Below, in pieces: positions 6,836 to 15,375 of a stretch of 64,000 nucleotides of DNA (positions are counted from its first letter, which is position 1; the number at the start of each line of letters is the position of its first letter). Position numbers and translations under genes: made by a program. Origin of the DNA: Gammaproteobacteria bacterium UBA7803 (GTDB lineage Bacteria; Pseudomonadota; Gammaproteobacteria; Pseudomonadales; Azotimanducaceae); NCBI GenBank assembly GCA_002480525.1, contig DLCH01000063.1, positions 1 through 64,000 of the forward strand, read 5' to 3'. A model generated the notes under the pieces. It worked only from the letters and a program-made list of their open reading frames with translations, ran no database searches and was not told the DNA's origin.

Positions 6836-8028
6836 AGAACCTCCTCGGCGCCGAAGATGGCGTTGCTCGCCGGGGTGACCATGGGTCCCGAGGTAACCAT
6901 GGAGACCCGGGCGCCGGGCACCGGGTTCGGGGAATCGCCCCGGATCTGCCGCACCGCCTCGATGACGAGCTCGAGGCCATGCATGTAGCACTCGGCCAGG
7001 TTGCCGCCGCTGGTGTTGAGGGGCAGCAGGCCGGCGGGCGCAATCAGGTTCTCGAACGTGAGCAGTTCGTTTGCCTGCTCGGGAGTACAGAAGCCGTGCT
7101 CGATGATGGACATCACCACGCCGCCGGTGAAGTTCTCGTAGCTCTGCAGCACGTCGACGTCCCCGGGGGTCACCTCGGCCATCTCGTACAGCCGCGGCGC
7201 CAGCGTGGTGAAGCAGGCGGTCGCGTACAGCGGCGCGTTGTGGCACGGGGCGCCGGCGCGGTGCTCGGATCCGGTGGTGGCCCCCAGCAGGTACACCGGT
7301 GTGTTCGGCAGGTCGCGGACACGTTCGGCGGGCACCACGATGAGCGCCGCCGCGCCATCGTTCTCCATGCAGCAGTCGTAGAGGCGATGCGGCTCGACGA
7401 TCCACCGTGCCTCGTCGTAGGCCTCAGGGGACAGGGGACGGCCGTGCATCACCGCCCGGGGATTGTTCTGAGCATGGTGATAGGCGGCCAGGGATACCGC
7501 TTTGTAGGTGTCGCGGCTGATGCCGGTCTCGTGCAGGTGGCGCATGCAACGCATGGAGAACATCTGCGCCGGAGACATCAGCCCGTAGGGCATCGTGTAG
7601 GCGGGCTCGCCCGAGACGCCCGGGAGCTTCGGCCCCTGGCCGAAGCGGGCGAACTGGCCCTGGGCCAGGGCCCGGAACACCACCACGCACTGAGCCATGC
7701 CGGTGGCGACAGCCGCCGCCGCGGCCGCCACGGCAGCGGATCCACCGCCGCCGCCGCCGCCCCACTGCATGCTGGCGAAACGCAGCTCCGGCAGGCCGAG
7801 GGCGGCGGCTAGCCGGGAGGGATCGTTACGATCGTTGCTGTAGGAGGCGAACCCGTCGATCTCGCGCGGATCGATGCCGGCATCCTGTGCCGCTGCCAGA
7901 ATGGCCTTCAGTGCCAGCACGAATTCCGGATCATCGGCAGCGCCGCGCTTGTAATAGCGGGTTTCGCCCACGCCGGCAATGGCGGCGCGGCCGCGCAGCG
8001 TCCGCTCCCGGGCGGCTGACGTGGTCAT
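6832..8028 (-). CDS. Thiolase-like protein, probable Ltp2-type aldolase
   Basis: A 398-residue SCP2-thiolase-superfamily protein. At the place where true thiolases carry the nucleophilic cysteine it has a run of seven glycines (90-96) in SMQWGG...SAAV, so it should not be a classical thiolase. It keeps tyrosines at 297 (SYENF) and 348 (ECYMHG), which line up with the active-site tyrosines reported for the retro-aldolase Ltp2 of actinobacteria. The partner DUF35 gene overlaps it by 4 bases, as expected for a retro-aldol complex that removes a side chain. The glycine run is encoded by a GGC-type triplet repeat. Confidence 0.8.
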   Translation of the reverse strand: MTTSAARERTLRGRAAIAGVGETRYYKRGAADDPEFVLALKAILAAAQDAGIDPREIDGFASYSNDRNDPSRLAAALGLPELRFASMQWGGGGGGGSAAVAAAAAAVATGMAQCVVVFRALAQGQFARFGQGPKLPGVSGEPAYTMPYGLMSPAQMFSMRCMRHLHETGISRDTYKAVSLAAYHHAQNNPRAVMHGRPLSPEAYDEARWIVEPHRLYDCCMENDGAAALIVVPAERVRDLPNTPVYLLGATTGSEHRAGAPCHNAPLYATACFTTLAPRLYEMAEVTPGDVDVLQSYENFTGGVVMSIIEHGFCTPEQANELLTFENLIAPAGLLPLNTSGGNLAECYMHGLELVIEAVRQIRGDSPNPVPGARVSMVTSGPMVTPASNAIFGAEEVL

Positions 8029-8834
8029 TGTCCTACGAACCTCCCCGTTCGGCGCTCGGCCACGGCGCGCACGCCTTCGCGCGCGTCCGCCGTCTTGAGC
8101 AGCCAGTTTTGTTCCTCGAGCTCGTGCGCCGTGGCCCGCCGCACCTCTTCGGCCAGATGCCCGCGCAGAGTCTGCCGCACCGAGACCACGGCGAGCGGCG
8201 CTGCCGCGGCAATCTCCAAGGCCTTCTGCCGCGCGGCCTCGCGAACTTGCTCGCGGCCGACCAGCCGGTCAAGCAGCCCGAGCGCCAGTGCTTCGTCGCC
8301 TTTGACCCGGCGACCGGTATAAAACATGTCGCAGGCGGCCTGCACGCCGATCAGGCGGGGCAGCGTATAGCTCAGGCCGAACCCCGGATGGATGCCGAGC
8401 AGCGTGAAGTTGGCACTGAAGCGTGACTCAGGACAGCCGACGCGGAAGTCGGGCACCAGGGCGAGCCCGAGCCCGCCGCCGACGGCAGCGCCGTGGATGG
8501 CTCCGACGATGGGTTTTTGATTGCCGAACAATCTGACCGCCTGCGCATAGAGGTGGTCGTCGACGCCGTCGCCGCGCGAGCTGCGCAATCCTGCCGGCTG
8601 GGCCCCCTGGCTTCCACCCTGAAAATCGGCGCCGGCACAAAAGGCCCGCCCGCCGGCAGCGAGCACGATCGACCGGCACTCCGGCTCTTCGTCCAGCGCC
8701 TCGAAAGCGTCCGCCAGGCCGGTGAGCATGTCCATGTTGAAATGGTTGTAGTCGCCGTTCCGCAGCTCGACGGTGGCGACATGGTCGTCGTCCAGGGACA
8801 CGTCCAGCAGCGGGTAGGGGCCGAGCTTGCGCAT
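8025..8834 (-). CDS. Enoyl-CoA hydratase/isomerase family (crotonase)
   Basis: A 269-residue crotonase-fold protein. Oxyanion-hole segments are GRAFCAGADF and HGAAVGGGLG. The two catalytic glutamates of canonical hydratases (in GGxCE and QPE) are both replaced (GGGLGLA and SANF), so a simple 2-enoyl-CoA hydratase activity is doubtful; isomerase, hydrolase or ring-opening activity are alternatives. The start at 8834 has GGAAAC upstream. Its stop overlaps the thiolase-like start (ATGA). Confidence 0.82.
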   Translation of the reverse strand: MRKLGPYPLLDVSLDDDHVATVELRNGDYNHFNMDMLTGLADAFEALDEEPECRSIVLAAGGRAFCAGADFQGGSQGAQPAGLRSSRGDGVDDHLYAQAVRLFGNQKPIVGAIHGAAVGGGLGLALVPDFRVGCPESRFSANFTLLGIHPGFGLSYTLPRLIGVQAACDMFYTGRRVKGDEALALGLLDRLVGREQVREAARQKALEIAAAAPLAVVSVRQTLRGHLAEEVRRATAHELEEQNWLLKTADAREGVRAVAERRTGRFVGQ

Positions 8835-8845
8835 GAATCGTTTCC

Positions 8846-9004
8846 TCAGTTCGTTGGCGGTTCGGCGGGCCAGGGGGCGCGGTCGTGCTGAGCGAGCAGG
8901 TCCGTGGCATCGAGTCCGTGCTTGTCGAGCAGCATGGCGCACATCGGCCCGGGGCCGATGCCGGCCATCTCGACGATGCGCAGGCCTGCGAGCGGCCCGG
9001 CCAC
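8846..9004 (-). pseudogene. CoA-transferase family III (CaiB/racemase-like), internally deleted
   Basis: A 52-residue frame starts with GTG at 9004, 2 bases after the thioesterase stop. It begins VAGPLAGLRIVEMAGIGPGPM, the unmistakable N-terminus of alpha-methylacyl-CoA racemase/CaiB-like enzymes (normally 360-400 residues). After CAMLL it continues DKHGLDATDLLAQ, which looks more like the C-terminal helix of the same family than the expected next strand. An in-frame internal deletion of about 1 kb would explain it. Confidence 0.65.
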
Positions 9005-9006
9005 GT

Positions 9007-9810
9007 CTATCCGCTGCCTCGTCCGCGGGATCCGGGCAGCGGCAGGCACGTGGTCATGGAGGTGCCGGTGCCGAGCAGCATCTCGTCGCTGCCTACTCGG
9101 ATCTCGGTGCACGCGAGGCCAGCCTCGATCTGGGCCAGACGGCAGCAGCTCTGCAGATGCGATCCCGCATAGCGGGCGCCGGAGAAGCGGAGGGCCAGGT
9201 TCGGATTCGGCAACGACGCCCGCCCGCTCACTGCCCGGCCCACCGGCGGCCCGACCGAGATGTCGGCGGCGATGCACACCGCCTCGGCGGTCGCGTCCCG
9301 GACATCGAACCCCGGACGGATACGGGTCGTCGTGCTGTCGCCGGAACTGGCGACGATTTCGGGTGCGAAGGTGTCGATCAATGGGATCCGGTGGCCTGTC
9401 GGCTGTCGCCAGGGCAGCGGCTCTGCGGAGCGGTCGGCCGGTACGCAGATCGCCGGTAGCGCCCTGAGAGCCTGCTCGAGCCGGTCGGGATTCACCAGGG
9501 TCACCAGGGCCGCGGTGCAGAGCGATCCCGTGTGGTCGCGCGTCTCGGTAGCGATCACGGTCAGCGTGCGGCCTTCGCTCAGGGGCCGCGTCGTCACAGT
9601 GGCCGTGCCGGGCCGGCAGCCCTTCAGAAAATGACAATCGATGGCCGCAGGCACCAGCTCGCGCCGATCGCCGCGGGCGGCGTGCAGCGAGACCGCCGCC
9701 GCAACACCGCCGTTGGTGCCACCGAAGGCGCCGTTGAACCGCGCTTCGAGCTCAAAGGTCCAGCATCCATTCTGTTGGCGGGCCTGGAACAGGTCGGCGA
9801 ACGTGCTCAC
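9007..9810 (-). CDS. Double-hotdog acyl-CoA thioesterase
   Basis: A 267-residue TesB-like/4HBT_3 protein with two hotdog halves. The first has FNGAFGGTNGGVAAAVSLHAA; the second begins near residue 150 and ends in GSDEMLLGTGTSMTT. The start is GTG at 9810, overlapping the MaoC stop (GTGA). It probably releases CoA from pathway intermediates to relieve CoA trapping. It sits between the MaoC hydratase and the CoA-transferase remnant in the IclR operon. Confidence 0.75.
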   Translation of the reverse strand: MSTFADLFQARQQNGCWTFELEARFNGAFGGTNGGVAAAVSLHAARGDRRELVPAAIDCHFLKGCRPGTATVTTRPLSEGRTLTVIATETRDHTGSLCTAALVTLVNPDRLEQALRALPAICVPADRSAEPLPWRQPTGHRIPLIDTFAPEIVASSGDSTTTRIRPGFDVRDATAEAVCIAADISVGPPVGRAVSGRASLPNPNLALRFSGARYAGSHLQSCCRLAQIEAGLACTEIRVGSDEMLLGTGTSMTTCLPLPGSRGRGSG

Positions 9811-10655
9811 GCGCGATACCGGGCCCGGGCCTGGGAAACCGCAACCTTGCCGTCCTGGGTCACGGCCTGCACGATGGCGTTGCCCGGTTCCTCAACCCAT
9901 ATGCGGGTGATGATCTCGTCTTCGAACTCCACCCGCTCGGAGAATCGCCCCTCGAGACTGACGAAGTTGGCGGGGTCGTTGCCACACAGCTCGTGCAGCA
10001 CGGCGCGGCCGACGAAGCCGTAGGTGCACAATCCGTGCATGAACGGTTTGTCGTAGCCCGCCTTCCGTGCAAACTCGGGATCGATGTGCAGCGCGACCCG
10101 ATCGCCGCTCAGGCGATAGATCGCGCCCTGTTCCTCCCTCGTCACGTCCCGTACCTCGTGATCGGGAGCGCGGTCCGGCGGCTGATTGAGGTCGCGGGTG
10201 CTGGGCCCGGATTCGCCGCCGAACCCGCCACCGCCGATCCAGAACAGCGTGGAGTGTGTCGAGAATATGATGCCCTCGGCGTCGCTGAAATCAGCAGTGA
10301 CGCCGATGACGGCCGCCTTGCCTTTGTCCCAGATCTCCGAGATTCGGCTGGTCATGGTCAGCTCGCCGCGTGGCGGAAGCGGCCGGTGCAACGTGATGCC
10401 TTGCTCACCGTGCAGCATCCGCGCGATGGGGAGCTCCACCACTTTGTTGATGCTGCCCATGGCCCGCATACCGGGAATGACGGCGAAAGTCGGCAACACC
10501 TTGGGCCCCCGCCCTTCGTAGATGAAATCGAGATCAGCGCTCGGCCGTGCGCCGACTCCCAGTGCGTAGAGCATCACGTCCTTGTCGTTCCAGCTCACCG
10601 TGGCGGGCTCGAACTCGGTGCCTACCATGTCCGGCGACAGCGCCTTTGCGGCCAT
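9807..10655 (-). CDS. MaoC-type (R)-specific enoyl-CoA hydratase
   Basis: A 282-residue protein of two hotdog repeats. The second repeat carries the hydratase-2 signature as YRLSGDRVALHIDPEFARKAGYDKPFMHG, quoted here in parts: catalytic Asp in SGDR and His in LHIDP. This layout matches the hydratase domain of peroxisomal multifunctional enzyme 2 and actinobacterial ChsH-like or HSD17B4-type hydratases. It would hydrate the enoyl-CoA made by the adjacent dehydrogenases. Its ATG shares one base with the dehydrogenase stop, and GGGAGG within the end of that gene serves as its ribosome site. Confidence 0.88.
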   Translation of the reverse strand: MAAKALSPDMVGTEFEPATVSWNDKDVMLYALGVGARPSADLDFIYEGRGPKVLPTFAVIPGMRAMGSINKVVELPIARMLHGEQGITLHRPLPPRGELTMTSRISEIWDKGKAAVIGVTADFSDAEGIIFSTHSTLFWIGGGGFGGESGPSTRDLNQPPDRAPDHEVRDVTREEQGAIYRLSGDRVALHIDPEFARKAGYDKPFMHGLCTYGFVGRAVLHELCGNDPANFVSLEGRFSERVEFEDEIITRIWVEEPGNAIVQAVTQDGKVAVSQARARYRA

Positions 10656-11905
10656 CAGTTACCTCCCTTGTTGCTCGCGGACGGACTCAACTCCCAGCGA
10701 CCGCTGTCGAACCGCACTCGCGGTTCACGCGGCAGCCCCAGACCACGTTCGGCGATAATGTTGCGTTGGATGTTCGCGGAGCCACCGCCGATGATGCCCG
10801 TGAAGCAGCCGAGCAGGCTCTTCTGCCAATCCCGCTCCGCCTGGTAGGGGCTACCGTCGTAGAGCGTGCCGGTCTCGCCGAGCACGTCCACGGCCAGGGA
10901 ATAGATGTCGTAGGCGAGCTCGGTTGCCGAGAGCTTGGTGATCAACCCCTCCACGCCGGTCTGCTCCCCATTGATCGATTGCGACAGCAGCCGCATCCCG
11001 TGGTACTTGTTGGCCAGCGTGCGCCCCTGAAGCTTGAGCAGCCGGTCGCGGTAGTGGTCGAGGTCCATGGCACGGGCCGAGCCGGCGGTTTCCTCCTGGA
11101 GCAGCTCCACCAGGCCTTTGATGCCGCTCTGCCCCTGACCGGCGTTGCCGAGCATGCCGCGCTCGTACTTGAGCGTCACGTTGGCCACGTGCCAGCCCTG
11201 CCCGCGGGCACCGACGATGTTCTTTGCCGGGATGCGCACGTCGGCTAGGAACACCTCGTTGAACGTCGCGTCTCCGGTCATGGTGACCAGCGGACGGACG
11301 TCGATGCCGGGCCGGTCCATGGGCATCAGCAGATAGCTGATTCCGTGGTGCTTCGGCGCCTCCGGTTCCGTGCGCACGAGGATGAAGCACATATCGGCGA
11401 CGTGGGCGGAGCTGGTCCAGATCTTCTGGCCGTTGATGATCCACTCGTCGCCATCGAGCTCCGCGCGGGTGCGCAGGCTGGCGAGGTCACTGCCGGCGCC
11501 AGGCTCGGAGTAACCCTGACACCAGATCATCTCGCCATAGATGGTCGGGCGGATGTAGGTGGTGCATTGCTCCGCTGTACCGACTTCCAGCAGGGTCGGC
11601 ACCAGCATCGAGATGCCCTGATTGCTGAGCCCGAGGGGCAGGCCGGCGGCCAGGAATTCCTCCTGGATGATGCGGTTCTCGATGATGTCGGGCTTGGCGC
11701 CGTAGCCGCCGTACTCCCTGGGGATGGTGCGAGCCGCGTAGCCGTGCTCGATGAGTTTGGCCTGCCAGGCCAGCACCTCGGGGCTTGGACGCTCGGTGAC
11801 CCCTGGTATACCGCGGCTGCGATGCTCCGCCGGACGATGGTTGCGGCAGAACTCGCGAACCTCAGCGCGAAAGTCGTCGTATTCCGGGCCGTAGCTCAGA
11901 TCCAT
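10655..11905 (-). CDS. Acyl-CoA dehydrogenase, subunit of a probable pair
   Basis: A 416-residue acyl-CoA dehydrogenase. Segments visible are WCQGYSEPGAGSDLAS, INGQKIWTSSAH, the helix KYERGMLGN and the C-terminal GGGSANIQRNIIAERGLGLPREP, the FAD-binding end of FadE-type subunits. The Glu of KYER is a candidate base, as in heteromeric FadE26/FadE28-like enzymes. It lies 10 bases downstream of a second, shorter acyl-CoA dehydrogenase gene, an arrangement typical of alpha2beta2 steroid or branched acyl-CoA dehydrogenases. Confidence 0.87.
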   Translation of the reverse strand: MDLSYGPEYDDFRAEVREFCRNHRPAEHRSRGIPGVTERPSPEVLAWQAKLIEHGYAARTIPREYGGYGAKPDIIENRIIQEEFLAAGLPLGLSNQGISMLVPTLLEVGTAEQCTTYIRPTIYGEMIWCQGYSEPGAGSDLASLRTRAELDGDEWIINGQKIWTSSAHVADMCFILVRTEPEAPKHHGISYLLMPMDRPGIDVRPLVTMTGDATFNEVFLADVRIPAKNIVGARGQGWHVANVTLKYERGMLGNAGQGQSGIKGLVELLQEETAGSARAMDLDHYRDRLLKLQGRTLANKYHGMRLLSQSINGEQTGVEGLITKLSATELAYDIYSLAVDVLGETGTLYDGSPYQAERDWQKSLLGCFTGIIGGGSANIQRNIIAERGLGLPREPRVRFDSGRWELSPSASNKGGN

Positions 11906-11915
11906 GTGAGACTCC

Positions 11916-13025
11916 TCAGGTGGCGGTGGCGGTCAGCGGCTGGACCCAGCCCTGATCGACGGCTGCAGCGTGGCGGACGGTCTCGGGGCCCCCGAGCAGC
12001 TGACGGTTGGCTTCGATGCGCTTGTACCAGAGGTGCAGGCCCAGCTCTTCGGTGAAGCCCATCCCGCCGTGGATTTCGATCGAGGAGCGGGCGATGAACT
12101 TGCCGATCTCCGAGGCCAGAGACTTGGCGTGACAGGCGTGCAGGACCCGCTCCGCCGGCTCTGCGTCGAAGACGTGTGCGGCGTACCAGATCAGCGAGCG
12201 GCAGGGCTCGAGATCAGTGACCATGTTGGCCAGGAGATGCTTGACGCCCTGGAACGAGCCGATGGGGCGATCGAACTGGAAGCGTTCCATTGAGTAGTCC
12301 CGGGCTCTGAACAGCATGACCTCGGCGGCGCCAAAGGTGTCGGCTGCGAGCATCAGCCGCCCCGCGGCCAGCAGGGCGTCGATAGCCTGTGCCGCACGCC
12401 CAGGCTCACCGACGGTCTCAAACGGTGTTCGTTCCAGCCCGAGGACGGCAAAGCTGCGGGTACGATCGACGTCGTTCAGCAATTCGATCGACACGCCTTC
12501 CGCACCACGCTCGATGACTACCAGCGTATCTCCGTTGGCGGTCAGCAGAAAATGGCTGGCGTCGCTTGCATCGAGAACGAAGTAGCAGCGTCCCCAGGCG
12601 CGGTCGCCTTCGAGGGTTACCTTGCCGAACTGGCGTGGTGCTCCGGCGACCTCGGTGAGGCCGACGCCGTAGCGATGTTCGCCGCTGGCGATCGGTCCGA
12701 GATGTCGCTCCCGCTGCTCAGGCGTGCCGGCGAGCTGCCACGCCAGCGGCGCCAGCACCGCGGTGCCGAGATAGGGAACGGGCGCCACCGACCGCCCCAT
12801 GGCCTCGGCAATCACCTCCGCCTCCAGCATACCGAGCCCGGAGCCGCCGTAGTCCTCCGGGATCAACGCCCCGGTAACGCCGAGCTCCACCAGCGCCCGC
12901 CACAGCTCCGGGTCGCATGGCTGGCCGGCCGTGCGCTTCAAGGTCTCCAGATCCAGACGTTCCTCCAGGCAGCGGCGCAGCATGTCCTGGAGCATCGTCT
13001 GCTCTTCGCTCAGTCCAAAATGCAT
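11916..13025 (-). CDS. Acyl-CoA dehydrogenase, partner subunit
   Basis: A 369-residue divergent acyl-CoA dehydrogenase. It has LIPEDYGGSGLGMLEA, RDYSMERFQFDRPIGSFQGVKH (substrate/FAD helix, quoted here only as a landmark) and IHGGMGFTEELGLHLWYKR. Its central domain is poorly conserved (LTEVAGAPRQFG replaces the usual TEPxxGSD), so FAD contacts are partly lost, as in beta-type subunits of heteromeric FadE enzymes. The start MHFGLSEE is supported by GGAGGA upstream. A long upstream extension of the same frame is not needed. Confidence 0.85.
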   Translation of the reverse strand: MHFGLSEEQTMLQDMLRRCLEERLDLETLKRTAGQPCDPELWRALVELGVTGALIPEDYGGSGLGMLEAEVIAEAMGRSVAPVPYLGTAVLAPLAWQLAGTPEQRERHLGPIASGEHRYGVGLTEVAGAPRQFGKVTLEGDRAWGRCYFVLDASDASHFLLTANGDTLVVIERGAEGVSIELLNDVDRTRSFAVLGLERTPFETVGEPGRAAQAIDALLAAGRLMLAADTFGAAEVMLFRARDYSMERFQFDRPIGSFQGVKHLLANMVTDLEPCRSLIWYAAHVFDAEPAERVLHACHAKSLASEIGKFIARSSIEIHGGMGFTEELGLHLWYKRIEANRQLLGGPETVRHAAAVDQGWVQPLTATAT

Positions 13026-13069
13026 CAGTCCTCCAACGTGGTCTTCGATCTGCTGAACCGGGCTGCGAC

Positions 13070-14188
13070 TCAGGCCGCGGCCTGCAGGGTGCCGAGGTCG
13101 ATGCCATAGAGCCCGGCGACGTTGTCGCACAGGATGGCACGCTTCTGCTCGTCGGTGAGCTGAGCCGTGTGCTCGGCCAGCATCTCCTGTGACCAGGGCC
13201 AGGTCGAATCCGAGTGGGGGAAGTCGTTTGCCCACATCAGCCGGCGCCAGTTCATCTGATCGGCCGAACGAAACGCCACCCAGTCGTCCTGGAACGTGGT
13301 GTAGATGTGATCGGCAAAGAACTCGCTCGGCAACTTCGACAGCGTGACGCCGGGCGCGAGCCATTTGCGGTGTCGCTTGTAGGCATGATCCATGCGATAC
13401 ATGTAGTGTGGAACCCAGCCTGCGTCCGCTTCCACGCAGACCACTTTCAGCTCGGGGTACCGTTCGAATACACCCCCGAAGATCAGCGTCCCCATGATGT
13501 CCTGGTTGCCGCGGATGATGGACAGGAAGCTGTTGATGCGCGGGCCGCGGTAGTGGTTCGACCCTCTGATGGTCAGAATGTGAAACGACACTGGCAGACC
13601 GAGTTCGATGGCGGCCTCCCATACCGGGTTCCATACCGGGTCGTCGAAGTCTTTCTCCCCCGGGTTTCCCGAGAGCATGACCCCCCGCAGGCCCAACTTC
13701 CTGATCTCCCGGAGATCTTCCACCGTGCGCCGCGGATTCGTCGCAGCCGATTGACCGCAGCCCAGCAGACGGGCCGGGTGGACGGCACAGTATTCGGCGA
13801 TCCAGCGGTTGTAGGCCGCAAAGCAGGCGTCCTTGTAGGCGAAGTCGCTGTGGTTGCACAGCATCATGCCCACCGTGGGGTAGATGACTTCTGCCGCCAC
13901 GCCGTCCTGATCCTGCTCGGCGAGCCGGGCTTGTGGATCCCAGCCTCCGCGATGCAGGTCGTCGAACCGCACACCGCCTTCGGCGAGCTCATCGGGATCC
14001 TTGCCGGCGGCGGCGACCAGGCCGAGCGCGATGGGGCGCTCCATGCCGTCAATGACGAACACGTCGCCCTGGCTTTCGGTCGTCACGATGCGCGGCGCCT
14101 TTTCACGCCATTGCTTGTCGATGTAGTCGGTGTATGTGTTCGGCGCTTCCGTGATGTGGGAGTCCGCCGAGATGATGGGGTAACTCAT
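13070..14188 (-). CDS. Amidohydrolase (amidohydrolase-2 family)
   Basis: A 372-residue TIM-barrel metal hydrolase starting MSYPIISADSHITEAP. Metal-site motifs are ADSH (Asp8, His10 region), SFHILT, VEADAGWVP and ANDFPHSDSTWP. It is a clear paralogue of the proteins at 32204 and 49145, with the same order of landmarks (VIDGM, YPTVGM, CNH, YMYRMDHA, HSDSTWP). Its ATG overlaps the stop of the nitronate-monooxygenase-like gene. The substrate is unknown; the close coupling to beta-oxidation genes suggests cleavage of a ring-derived acid, lactone or amide. Confidence 0.83.
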   Translation of the reverse strand: MSYPIISADSHITEAPNTYTDYIDKQWREKAPRIVTTESQGDVFVIDGMERPIALGLVAAAGKDPDELAEGGVRFDDLHRGGWDPQARLAEQDQDGVAAEVIYPTVGMMLCNHSDFAYKDACFAAYNRWIAEYCAVHPARLLGCGQSAATNPRRTVEDLREIRKLGLRGVMLSGNPGEKDFDDPVWNPVWEAAIELGLPVSFHILTIRGSNHYRGPRINSFLSIIRGNQDIMGTLIFGGVFERYPELKVVCVEADAGWVPHYMYRMDHAYKRHRKWLAPGVTLSKLPSEFFADHIYTTFQDDWVAFRSADQMNWRRLMWANDFPHSDSTWPWSQEMLAEHTAQLTDEQKRAILCDNVAGLYGIDLGTLQAAA

Positions 14189-15375
14189 GAGGGTATCCTC
14201 CGAAGCTGCTGAGCGAGGGGGGTGGGGTGAGCGCCGACATCGAATGATTGATCGAGGGCCGCGCGCGCGCCGGACACCAGGTCGGCGAGTATGTCGCCGG
14301 TGGGCCGGATTGATCGGATCAGGCCGGCGGCCGCGCCTGCGGTGCCGGGATGGACGTCTGCGCGGCCGCTGTTGAGAGCGGCCGCCAGCACCGGCCCGGA
14401 TATGCGGGCCTGGTAGGGTGCGGCGAGCGGTTCGAACTCGGTGCGCTCCCACGTGTCGGTCCAGCGCGAGCGCAATGTCCGCAGCGGCTGACCGGTAATG
14501 GAACGGGTCACGACCGTCGAGTCGTCGCCGGCACCGATCAGCGCGCATCGTTGGAAGTCCGGCAGGCGGGCTTCGCGGGCCGCAAGGAAAGCGGTGCCGA
14601 TCCACGCACCCTCTGCACCGAGCATCAACGCGGCGGCCACGCCGCGCCCGTCACCGATGCCGCCGCCGGCCAGCACGGGCAGCCGCGGTCCGAGGGCGTC
14701 GACGACTTGAGGTACGAGTGGCAGAGTACCGACCGGCGCGTTCGGTCCGCCGGCTTCGTGGCCCTGAGCAACAACCACGTCGACACCGGCGGTTGCCAGC
14801 CGCACCGCGTCCCGGACCGTTCCGGCCGGGGCGATCACCAGGATACCGTGATCGTGGAGCGCCTCGAGATCGGGAAGCGGTGTTCCCAGGCCGACGGAGA
14901 AGACAGGCACGTGTTCCTCGATTACTACCTGAACGTGGGCTTCGAGAAACGCGCGCGTGCATAGCGGGATCGCGCCCGGCGGACCCGATTCGTCCTGAAG
15001 CTCGAGACCGTGCTGCTCCATGAAGGACTCGGCGAATTCGAGACAGTCGACCAACTCGTCTGCGGGCAGGCGGGCACGCTTCCCCTGGCGCGGCATTTCG
15101 CGTGTCCGGGAATCCGGCAGGGCGACGTACACGCCAAACGGTTTGTCGGTGAGTTCGCGGGTGAGGCGGATCAGAGCGCGAAGCTCGTCCGGCATGTGCG
15201 CATGAACAGCCAGCATGCCCAACCCGCCGGCATTCGACACGGCGGCGGTGAGCTCCGGGCCGGCGATGCCGGGCATGCCGGCCAGCACGATTGGGTGCTG
15301 AATCCCCAGCAACCGGCACAGACGTGTCTCGATGCGTGGTCGAGGCATGGCCGGGATGGTCGCGGCCGCGCTCAC
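14185..15375 (-). CDS. Nitronate monooxygenase-like FMN enzyme
   Basis: A 396-residue TIM-barrel flavoprotein of the NMO/2-nitropropane dioxygenase family: HPIVLAGMPGIAGPEL at the start, SNAGGLGMLAVH, AQGHEAGGPNAPVG, and the phosphate-binding LAGGGIGDGRGVAAAL ... GAEGAWIGTAF. The start is taken as GTG at 15375, because it overlaps the IclR stop by 4 bases and has GGAG upstream; an ATG at 15348 is possible. In catabolic operons these enzymes are often mis-named and may act as FMN-dependent enoyl reductases or oxidases. Confidence 0.82.
   Translation of the reverse strand: MSAAATIPAMPRPRIETRLCRLLGIQHPIVLAGMPGIAGPELTAAVSNAGGLGMLAVHAHMPDELRALIRLTRELTDKPFGVYVALPDSRTREMPRQGKRARLPADELVDCLEFAESFMEQHGLELQDESGPPGAIPLCTRAFLEAHVQVVIEEHVPVFSVGLGTPLPDLEALHDHGILVIAPAGTVRDAVRLATAGVDVVVAQGHEAGGPNAPVGTLPLVPQVVDALGPRLPVLAGGGIGDGRGVAAALMLGAEGAWIGTAFLAAREARLPDFQRCALIGAGDDSTVVTRSITGQPLRTLRSRWTDTWERTEFEPLAAPYQARISGPVLAAALNSGRADVHPGTAGAAAGLIRSIRPTGDILADLVSGARAALDQSFDVGAHPTPLAQQLRRIPS

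Noticed and set aside
7739..7765. Short tandem CCG repeat as a possible sign of a repeat element or CRISPR
   Set aside because: It is a codon-level run inside a coding gene; no spacers or larger repeat units are present. No CRISPR array was seen anywhere.
6832..8028. Annotation as acetyl-CoA acetyltransferase (true thiolase)
   Set aside because: The nucleophilic cysteine is absent, so a thiolytic role is not supported.
13026..13859. A 278-codon N-terminal extension of the acyl-CoA dehydrogenase at 11916
   Set aside because: It runs through the amidohydrolase gene in another frame and has no dehydrogenase resemblance; MHFGLSEE with a good ribosome site is the real start.
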